Part shown: one piece after another, positions 56,201 through 64,000 of the stretch
Layout of the letters: each line of letters opens with the position of its first letter
Numbering within the stretch: position 1 is the stretch's first letter
Assembly: GCA_011947345.1 (NCBI GenBank)
Contig: JAAVTG010000545.1
Span: 248,001-312,000 of the forward strand
Direction: 5' to 3'
Source of the DNA: Phytophthora quininea
Lineage: Eukaryota; Oomycota; Peronosporomycetes; Peronosporales; Peronosporaceae
DNA length: 64,000 bases
Notes under the pieces: generated by a model
What the model saw: the letters and a program-made list of their open reading frames with translations, nothing else
What the model was told of the DNA's origin: nothing
The model's database searches: none
Program-made: the position numbers and the translations under genes

Positions 56201-58865
56201 CTCATGACATTACGTTTCGGGTAACGCCACTGTCACTTGCTGCTGACCAATCTCCTGAATCCGCTGAAATGCCTCTCGAGACAGGGGAGGCTATTGCGGT
56301 TGCATCTACCCCAAAGCTGTTAGAGTCTTCTACGGCTACAACGTGGGACGATGTGTGGGATCTGCTGCTGCTATTGAAACTTGTGCGAGACCAGAGTGTC
56401 CAGAAGCCGTTTAACTCCTCGCTCAGTTTTGTCAACAGCTACCTGAGCTTGCAAGTGAGACGAGCTTTACAGCAGCCTGCTCGCGTGGTGACGAACTCGC
56501 TTCCCGACTGGTGTTTCCGCTTGGTCAACGAGTTTGCGTTCGTGCTCGAGTTCGAAACACGTTGCCATTTCATGTACGCTACGACGTGTGGCTGCTCGAG
56601 AGCGATTCAGTACTTGTGTCGGTCTGTTTGGAAGCAGGCCATCATGGAGGAACCAGCGACGTCCCAGACACGACCAACAGCCAGCGGTCGACGGCGGTAC
56701 CGAGATGGCTCGAACCGCTCTCGTACGTCTGGCATTGACAACATTTCACAAATGGTAAAGCTCCCTCGTCTCAAAGTTCGCGTCGCGCGGTCGAGGCTCT
56801 TGCAGTCGGCGATGAAGTTGCTGGCCGTTTATGGAGGAAAGAAGGCAGTGATCGAGATCGAGTTTCTCGGAGAAGTTGGCACTGGGCTGGGGCCCACAAC
56901 CGAATTCTTTACTCTTGTTTGTCAACAAATCCAATCAAAGCAACTGCAGCTGTGGAGAGACGACGATCGTGAAGCTTCAGCCAGTAGCGAGGGCGATGTC
57001 GAGCAGAAGAGAGAGCCACACCAGGACGAAGCAGGCACTGTAAGCTGTCTATCCATTCGAGGGTATCACCGAGTCGCTGTGTATCACTGCCCAAAGTGCA
57101 AAGCTCTCCACATCCCAACTTGCTCCATTCATCGCCAACTTCTGACTCACGAGAAGAAGGCGCCTCTGGAGAGCAGCAAATGCGACTTAACTTCGCCAGC
57201 CAAGACAAGTAACCTAAGAGCATTAGCATCAGCTCGACGACAAGCAGCAGCAAATTCGATCCCTCAGTGCGCCCAGTGTCTTGACGACCAGGATTGGTCT
57301 TCGTCCGTGACTTCCTGCGCCTGCTGTGAATCCGCAGAGCCCGAGGTAGAAGGTAAGTGTGGCGTAAAAGATGGCAAACCGCCAGGTCCCAGGGGTGTGC
57401 TCAAGTGGTGGGTTTTGAGCGACGAGGAGGCGCAGTATCTGGGCAAAGTGTTCCCTCGTCACTCAAAGAAGGTGAACCACCCAGTGCTTCAGTGCGCGCA
57501 TTGCGACACAGTCAACTTCCCTGGCACGGATGCAGGTATTGTAGAAATGGACGGAGATCGCATGATCTCACGGTCCGGTCGACGCATGTTCGAGCGAGAC
57601 TATCGCGCCGTGACGAAGCACGTGTCACCTCTTTGCGAGGGGACTCCTTTGAATGTCATGACGTCTGCCATCACTCGGTCCGACGTGGATCTTTTGGTGG
57701 ACAGCTTGGCACGGAGCCCCGAGGTGTTGGAGTCCGAGGTGGAGTCTCTGAGCTATCTAAGCGAGACGGCGCTGGTAGGCGGCACTGTTGCGGCGGGGCC
57801 ACCCGTGACAGCTCCGTTTGGTCTGTTCCCCAAGCCATACGTTAGAGTGCTTTCATCGACAGGGGACGACGAGACGAAGGTGTCGAATCTTGAAGCAGAC
57901 GCGTCATCCCTCGACTCGGAAGAGGTCAACGTGCTCGCGTGGTTCACGTTTTTGGGTCACTTTGTGGGCCAGGCGCTGCTGGACGAACGGCTTCTGAACC
58001 TGCCGTTCTCCCGCCCGTTCCTGCGAGCGCTGCGAGGCGAGACGATGGTCGGCAACGGAGTGAGCGTGGAAGACTCGCTGGCTTTCCTGGAGGAGCTGGA
58101 TCCAGCGATCGCCAACTCGCTGCGCTACCTCTACGAGTTGTCTGTCAAGTACGCCAGTAAGGAATCCGACGGAAATCTCTCGGCATGGACGACCGAGGTG
58201 GATTCTCTGAGCTTATCCTTCACGATGGTCGGCGCGGACGAGATTCCGCTGCAGGAGGGCGGCGCCGACACGGCTGTAACGCTGCCAACTCTACGGCGAT
58301 ACGTGGAGCTGAACTTGGAGTTCCTGCTGGACCGGACGATTCGGAGCCAAGTGGAAGCGTTCCGACGGGGCTTCGAGCAGATTTGCGGCGGACAGGATGG
58401 CCACCGACTCGTGCACTTCCTGCAGGCCTTCGGCGTGCGCGAGCTGGAGATGCTGCTGAGCGACCGCGGCGCTGGGAGCACCATGTGGGATCGCGACGGC
58501 GTGGACTTGCGCGAGCATATGGTGTGCGACCACGGCTACACGGCCGACAGTCGTGCCATCGAGAGCCTGGTCTCCATCCTGTGCGAGCTGTCGGTGGACG
58601 AGCAGCGGCTCTTCGTGCGCTTCGTGACGGGCGCAAACCGACTGCCGCTCGGCGGCCTGCGCAACCTCGAGCCAAAGCTCACGGTCGTGCGGAAACTCAC
58701 GGAGAGCAACGACGCCAACAGTGCCGGGGAGAACGATGCCGTGCTGCCGTCGGCGTCCACGTGCACCAACTACCTGAAGCTGCCGGACTACTCAACGAGG
58801 GACATTATGAAGCAGCGGCTGCTGTACTGTATTAACGAGGGCAGTGCAGCTTCCACCTGTCCTAG
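53228..58865 (+). CDS. HECT E3 ubiquitin-protein ligase, UPL3/TRIP12-like
   Basis: ATG 53228 (MSRRASDASASDEDEEV). A long N-terminal armadillo-like region (VAELALQILERIV, GIIALLQFVDFF, RRAARIVCQLC) is followed by a disordered linker, then the HECT domain from about 56,870 (VIEIEFLGEVGTGLGPTTEFF) with the catalytic Cys in STCTNYLKLPDYS. UPL3/TRIP12 ligases pass ubiquitin through this Cys to substrates. Introns: one at about 53,530-53,590 whose donor I could not fix, and one at 53704-53769 (66 nt). The open frame continues to 58923, but shifting one base at the GGG run 58839-58841 gives the canonical C-terminal CSFHLS and a stop at 58863-58865, which I prefer. Another frame change lies at a four-C run, 53396-53399. 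The short Cys-rich insert around 57,070-57,350 is unusual. Confidence 0.9.
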
Positions 58866-59524
58866 CTCGACGCCCAAGGCAAAGGCCTGCGCAGGATCCC
58901 TTTGCCAGCTGGCAGGTAAATGAGACTTGACGTTCATCATCGATCCGGAATTGCATCCGTGGTGTTCAGCGGTGGGTAGGCTTGAATTGACGCAGTCGTC
59001 CCTGGCACGCCACTTGCCCTGAGATGCATCACGCTAGTTGTCGCCACGAGTGTAGGACGAGATGAAGGAGAAAGCGATGAGGAAACACGGTTTGAAAAGC
59101 ATGAGATAAATAGTTAACTGCTGCGCTTCGGTAGTCGTTCAAGTGTGTATTTGCATGAGAGAGACCCTATCACTTCGGATCGCTCTGCCAACACGCACCG
59201 ACGAGCTGCAAATGGGGGAAATGTGTCTGTGTCTACGCTCGACTCGATAAATAACAACCAACTGGCGCGACGCCCAGGCCGACTCCGCCCCGGACCAAAC
59301 CTCGGCTGGTGTCTTACTGGGGCGGTCGGGGGCCTCCGGACTGCGGAGACTCCGACGTGAATCGCCTCCTGTCTCCACCTGGTTCGTCCGTCCTCTCTCT
59401 CTCTCTCTCTCTTCTTGGCTTGACCAGTGGTCGTCCAACACAGCAGAGGAGATCGGCGTCGCCTGCAGCTCTACGTCGCAAGACGTTGCGAAATTCCCGT
59501 CGACCGCTGCGCGACCTGCCTCGC
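58866..59524. other. Intergenic, convergent 3' ends
   Basis: No recognised gene. It contains a (CT)10 microsatellite at 59393-59412. Confidence 0.5.
59393..59412 (+). repeat. (CT)n microsatellite
   Basis: Ten CT units. It lies just downstream of the minus-strand gene at 59525-59943. Confidence 0.9.
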
Positions 59525-59943
59525 TTAGAAGCACTCCTGGCTGCGACGCAGCTCGTCGCGCGAGTACCAGACGCGGCGCTTGTAGTCGGCGTCGAAGCTC
59601 GAGCGCGCCGGGATCTCGACCACGTCCACGTCGTCGTCGAAGCTGATGCGGCGGTCGTGGCTGCACGCGCGGATGCGCAGGATGCCGTCGTCGTCGTCGT
59701 CCGAGTCGTCATCCGTCTCGGCAAGCGAGTCGACGGTGGAGGCGCGGCCGCGCTTCTGCTTCAGCGGCTTGACCACCTCCACGATGGCGGGCAGGCTCAG
59801 CTGCTGCTGTTTCTTGGGGGCGCCCTGCATGGCGAGGGCCATCCAGTCGTCCTGGTCGTCGTCGTCCTCCTGCTCAGGGCGCCGCTGCCGTCCAGGCGAA
59901 AGTACTCGCGCACATTGACGACGCTCTTGGTTCGTTGCCGCAT
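59525..59943 (-). CDS. Small acidic protein with candidate PP1-docking motif
   Basis: ATG 59943 (MRQRTKSVVNVREYF) to 59525. One frame change at a GGG run on + (59877-59879); adding a base gives 420 nt, 139 aa. An acidic block (EQEDDDDQDDW), a KPLKQKRGR basic patch and an Asp-rich run (DDDSDDDDDG) precede the C-terminal RRISFDDDVDVVEIP and VWYSRDELRRSQECF. RISF followed by an acidic, Val-rich stretch fits the RVxF motif that recruits protein phosphatase 1; the WYSRDE element is found in small unclassified eukaryotic proteins. A role as a PP1 regulator is inference from the motif only. Confidence 0.6.
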
Positions 59944-60738
59944 GGTCGCGAGTGGGAAAGCGAACGGGGGAGGCAAAGGTGATTTGATCGAAGAAAGCGG
60001 TTCTCTTCCTGCTCCTCAAGCACGCGTCGGCCACGAGCGATTTCGATAAATGGCAGCGAGCCCAGCAATGACGGGCGAGGCGACGAGGCGACGAGGCGAC
60101 GACGAGGCAGTCCGCCGCGGCTCGTCTCTCCGCCCATACTGGAGCCAAGCTTGCCAACGTTCTATTTTTACACGGGAAGGCGTCGAGTCGTGGAAACAGC
60201 TTGCCCTGGTGCGGCTCGCCTCGGCCGCAGCGGTCTGCGTGAGCTCATGCCCGCGGCGGTCTCTGGCCACACGGCTGGGCTGGCGGGCAAAATCCATTCC
60301 TGGCCGCGGTTGTCGCACTGCGGGCGGGGGCTGTGGTGTCGGTCGGGGCCATCGCGCGGGGCTCGCAGCACTGTCAGGGCATTGGTAGGTGCCGCTGCCA
60401 TCGCTGGCTTGGAGGCGGCAGCGCTTGCCAACACGCACTTGCCCCTGCCAGCTCGTCTTTGCCCTCCGAGGTCCGTCCTTCCCCGTCTGCCAGGCAGGTC
60501 TCTGCTGCTGCTTCGCCAAGTCGGTCTGGCCGTCGGGGATCGCTCCCCCAACGGCAGGGCACGCACCGAGCCGAGCTACCATCGCGTCAAGTTACGTTCG
60601 CGAAGGTAGAGTCCCTGCGGCTCCTGTGCGCGCGCAACACCCGCAACACCTGCAAGCCCGGCAAGTCTTCGCGGCTCGAAAGCGAGCCCCAGCAATCCCA
60701 AGCACGGCGCAGGATCCGCCGCCGTCTGGCTCGATTTC
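59944..60738. other. Intergenic, GC-rich, many overlapping frames
   Basis: Frames are open on both strands because of high GC, without any recognisable domain. It includes a tandem GAGGCGAC x3 at 60077-60100 and the promoter of the gene above. Confidence 0.45.
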
Positions 60739-61060
60739 CGCATAGCGGATTAGGGCTCGAGTGTCAATGCAAAAACGGCTGGGCCTCATTTGCATCCCCT
60801 GCGCCTTCAACGCCTTCACTTTTGCTGCCAGGGGGACAGTGACTTCGATGTAGATACCGTCGGAGCCTTTGTGGCGGAGACCGTGGACGAAAGCCACCTA
60901 CGACTACAAACAATTCGGCGACGAGCGCTGCTGCTGCCGCACGCCACTCCACATCTCACTCGGGAGCTCGTGGCGTTCCCGCTGAAGCGAGCGAGGCCCC
61001 GTGCAACCCGACGCCCGCCCGGCCGAAATAAGTTATCTCGTTACCGCGAGTTGTCCGTTG
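60739..61060 (+). repeat. Left arm of a 322-bp inverted repeat
   Basis: Begins CGCATAGCGGATTAGGGC and ends ...GAGTTGTCCGTTG. Its reverse complement occurs at 62348-62669 with very few differences. A frame through the arm encodes MAFVHGLRHKGSDGIYIEV, of unknown family. Confidence 0.9.
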
Positions 61061-62347
61061 ATTTTTTGCGGTTTTAACGGGCTAACAACAACAGCAACTA
61101 CTACAACTCCGCCTGCGGATACCGTTCCATTCGGCACAAACACGCAGTAATAATCCATACACAGCCGACTTGCTCGTAGAACCTCAATAGCTCTTCCTCG
61201 CAAGTCGGCCCTACACGTACTTCGCAAGTTATGCAAAGGTGGGTCCAAAGTCCCTCACGCGGAGCCTTTGACAAGAATGGTCGAGCTGCTGTTGTCGCTC
61301 TGCGAACCGGTGGTAAGCTATCAGCATCCCCGACAACCCCACTCGCTGCGCTACATGCACGAGCCTGTCAACCACAATTCCAAACGCCTCCGACACGCAC
61401 GTCACGCTGCGACTCGAATGAAAGCTGCGGCACAGCTCGCTTCGCCTCGTCAAGCAATCGTCGTCTCCGCTAGCCGAAGACGAGTCTCTGCTCGAGTTGC
61501 GGCGTCGTCGACACCCCTACATCGCTGCGGTGGGCATATTAGCGAGTCGGACTTCGTCCGGTGTGCGACGCATCCTGAACGAGTTGCCGCCGCCGTTCCA
61601 CCACGCAAGCCGCTGCCTTGTCGGATAGCCGCCGCCGCCGACGACTTTGGGCGGTGTTGCCGCCGCGCGCACCTTCAAAGGTCGCAGGCCCGATCGACAT
61701 CCGCGAGATCGTTCCCGTGATCGGCCATCAGCGCGTTGTTCCGACCCGCTCTCGCAGCAGCATTCGATCGGACCGCAACGAATGCTCGACCAGAGCCTCG
61801 ACAAGAGCCCTCTCCTCGTTAGTCGCCCTGCTGTTTCCTATTCCCGTGGCGTTCGACGACCCCACCCGTTTCGGCTGCAGCACCCAGCGCGGGTTGACTC
61901 ATTCGGACGTGCTCGCTTCAGCGTTTCATCGCTCGAGTCGAGCACCATGTGGCCGTGAGCTTCCCCCTTTGCTTTGTGCGAGTCGCCTCTCACCTCGATG
62001 CGATGCGAACGAAATCCAGCAGCTCGGTCGGTTGTATGTAACCCCGCTTCCTGCGTGTCCAGTGGCCGGCGGCAACAAATAACTCAGCACAACGCGGCGC
62101 TGACTGCGAGGCACTCCGTGCCACCGATGTGACAGCGAGCAAGGTGGCGGGATTTGTTGGCCAAAGAGAGTGGCCCAGCGACTGGATGTCGAGGGCGGCC
62201 GCGTCCACAGAAGTTTAATGCCGAGGATGGCACCGACACACACTAGGACAGAGATGTACACATACGTGGGGAATTGCGAAAGCCGCCCGCCCACACGACG
62301 CCTCGACCATGCCATCGCGACGCGAAGGTTGCGGCACGAGGGCGAGC
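61061..62347. other. 1,287-bp spacer of the inverted repeat
   Basis: Both strands have short frames. On the plus strand MVELLLSLCEPVVSY (61,274) and ILNELPPPFHHA (61,571) faintly recall RhoGAP-like pieces, but the match is too weak to call. Confidence 0.2.
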
Positions 62348-62669
62348 CAACGGGCAACTCGCGGTAACGAGATAACTTATTTCGGCCGGGCGGGCGTCGG
62401 GTTGCACGGGGCCTCGCTCGCTTCAGCGGGAACGCCACGAGCTCCCGAGTGAGATGTGGAGTGGCGTGCGGCAGCAGCAGCGCTCGTCGCCGAATTGTTT
62501 GTAGTCGTAGGTGGCTTTCGTCCACGGTCTCCGCCACAAAGGCTCCGACGGTATCTACATCGAAGTCACTGTCCCCCTGGCAGCAAAAGTGAAGGCGTTG
62601 AAGGCGCAGGGGATGCAAATGAGGCCCAGCCGTTTTTGCATTGACACTCGAGCCCTAATCCGCTATGCG
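62348..62669 (-). repeat. Right arm of the 322-bp inverted repeat
   Basis: Inverted copy of 60739-61060, equal in length. No target-site duplication is apparent outside the arms. Confidence 0.9.
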
Positions 62670-62814
62670 CAGGCATGCTCTATCGGGGCATTATGCACAT
62701 AAAAAGCCAAAAACCCTTTTGAAACTCTCCAGGAGTGCCCATTTTGCCGCTCGGATTCTAGGCTGTTGAAGGAGTTCTCCAGCCAACATTTGCTGTTACC
62801 TACATACCGACACG

Positions 62815-63901
62815 TTGGGAGTTGATACACGATGCATGCCACTTTCTGTTGAAGAACTACGTTCGTCTTGGGATTCTCAAGACGAAAAGGCTAACACGAA
62901 ATCGAGTGACGCATGGTGGTTGTGCCTATTTGTGGTCTGCAAGTTGACCGAGAAGATCCGCGCCTGCTTTCGCAAGCTGCAGTATAAAACGGTTACTATG
63001 CGCGAACAATACGCTGCTCTGAATGAACTCCACTTATCACTGGCGTTGAAATTTGAAAGCGAAATGACGAAGGTGAGCCAACTGTCGATTCACCAAAGGT
63101 CTCTGAGCATTAACCGTGATGCTGCCTTCACTCAAGAGACCTTTTCGACAAGATTGCCACGGGACACCACAATGTTCATACATGCCGTCAAGGAGCTGAA
63201 GTGGGTTTCGCTGGCATGGCTCTGGACCAACCAAACATCCACGAGCATCAAGACGGCGAAGAGACTTTGGAAGTTTCAGCGCATCTGGCGGACATGGTAG
63301 ACGAAGATACCCCGAGTAGGATGAAGACATGCCACAACTCAATGAAGTAAATGAACCGACTGAATCCCAGCAATCAACGAGTCAGCAAGGCTTGGTGGAA
63401 GCTGTTACTACAGCTCGGACCGTGATGATCGACGGAATTACCGATATCAAGCTCGATATTGCAGCAGAAGCCCGCGATGCGCCTCCAACGAGGTCGATTG
63501 ACATCGTGAAGTGTACGGATGGAGCGTTACGTCGTCTGCTGATCGCTTATTCAGCAAAATTGCAAGAACACCTAGGTGAATCGGCAACCGAGGAGATCTG
63601 GAGCCAGCGCAAGAACCTGATCCACGAATACAAGCTAAAGCGTGATGTTTGCAGAAAGGTGAAGGATCAAGGTGATCTGTCGCTTGAAGACGCGTGGGCT
63701 AAAGTCGAACCTTGTGGTGAATTTGGAGCGCTCATCGAATTTACTGTTGGTCTCGCAAGTATTGCTCCAGGAACCCATACTGTGGAAGGGGATTTCAGTA
63801 CGCTAAACGGTGTAGCTGGTCCACCGGAGAACTGCAAGCGCGTCAATACTTCGAAGTCATGGAGCTGGCAGACAGATTGGAGTCAAGCAAGAAGGTTATA
63901 G
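62815..63901 (+). mobile_element. hAT-like transposase relic (C-terminal part)
   Basis: Two frames (62815-63300 and 63329-63901). The second contains CGEFGALIEFTVGLASIAPG followed by THTVEGDFSTLN, which resembles the C-terminal dimerisation region of hAT-type transposases (the ...P-x-S/T-x-x-VER-x-FS motif). The first has a helical MREQYAALNELHLSLALKFE segment. No catalytic DDE residues could be assigned, and the frames are interrupted, so it is a fragment. Confidence 0.5.
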
Positions 63902-64000
63902 CACAACAGTGAGTTTCTGATCCAACAGAGCGTGCGTAGGCTAACCTCACGTACATTTCCATGCGTAAGCTAGTGCCCTTTAGGGTTTTCTGGCAATTCA

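Noticed and set aside
61231..61720. RhoGAP/OCRL-like gene remnant
   Set aside because: Only two short peptides resemble the domain and they are in different frames.
60016..62618. Numerous long overlapping frames on both strands
   Set aside because: The GC-rich sequence leaves many frames open; none shows a domain, start context or intron pattern supporting a gene.
1..64000. CRISPR arrays, operons or Shine-Dalgarno signals
   Set aside because: Spliceosomal introns and eukaryotic gene families show nuclear eukaryotic DNA; no regularly spaced repeat array is present.

Overview
The window looks like a nuclear contig from an oomycete, most likely a Phytophthora-like plant pathogen. The reasons are short GT-AG introns (about 59-93 nt), genes packed 32-200 bp apart, oomycete-style initiator plus FPR core promoters 18-27 nt upstream of several start codons, an NPP1/NLP-family secreted protein, a SWEET sugar transporter, a ferlin-like multi-C2 protein, and a dense load of Ty3/gypsy, Helitron and hAT-like sequence.

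Layout. 1-2.9 kb: the end of a Ty3/gypsy element and a non-LTR retrotransposon relic. 3-15.8 kb: a compact all-minus cluster of conserved genes: ABCD-type ABC transporter, AGC kinase, PX protein, a secreted single-pass membrane protein, a ferlin-like giant of about 1,945 aa, and a SWEET transporter. 16.1-24.4 kb: two related lipase-like genes flanking an NLP gene. The first lipase is a pseudogene split by a young LTR element with no recognised transposition domain (969/972-bp LTRs, 4-bp target duplication). 25.2-31.4 kb: a TMEM184/OST-alpha-like gene, then an inverted duplication of an aldo/keto reductase gene flanking NADP-isocitrate dehydrogenase. 31.4-53.1 kb: a repeat island with a Helitron Rep/helicase, a large Ty3/gypsy element with two RNase H domains and a probable antisense ORF, a second gypsy relic, and copied pieces of the isocitrate dehydrogenase region. 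53.2-60 kb: a HECT ubiquitin ligase (UPL3/TRIP12-like) and a small protein with a candidate PP1-docking motif. 60.7-64 kb: a 322-bp inverted-repeat structure and a hAT-like transposase relic.

Two points affect the whole annotation. Nearly every conserved gene is broken by single-base frame changes, mostly at short homopolymer runs. Allowing one or two extra bases per run makes each length a multiple of three, so I read these as consensus run-length errors rather than pseudogenes. Second, the 36.9-47.7 kb zone carries about 40 copies of the nonamer TCGC(CG/TG/CA)AGT in coding sequence of all three frames and in non-coding DNA. I cannot attribute this to any known feature and consider it, together with the antisense ORF of the gypsy element it marks, the most interesting signal here.
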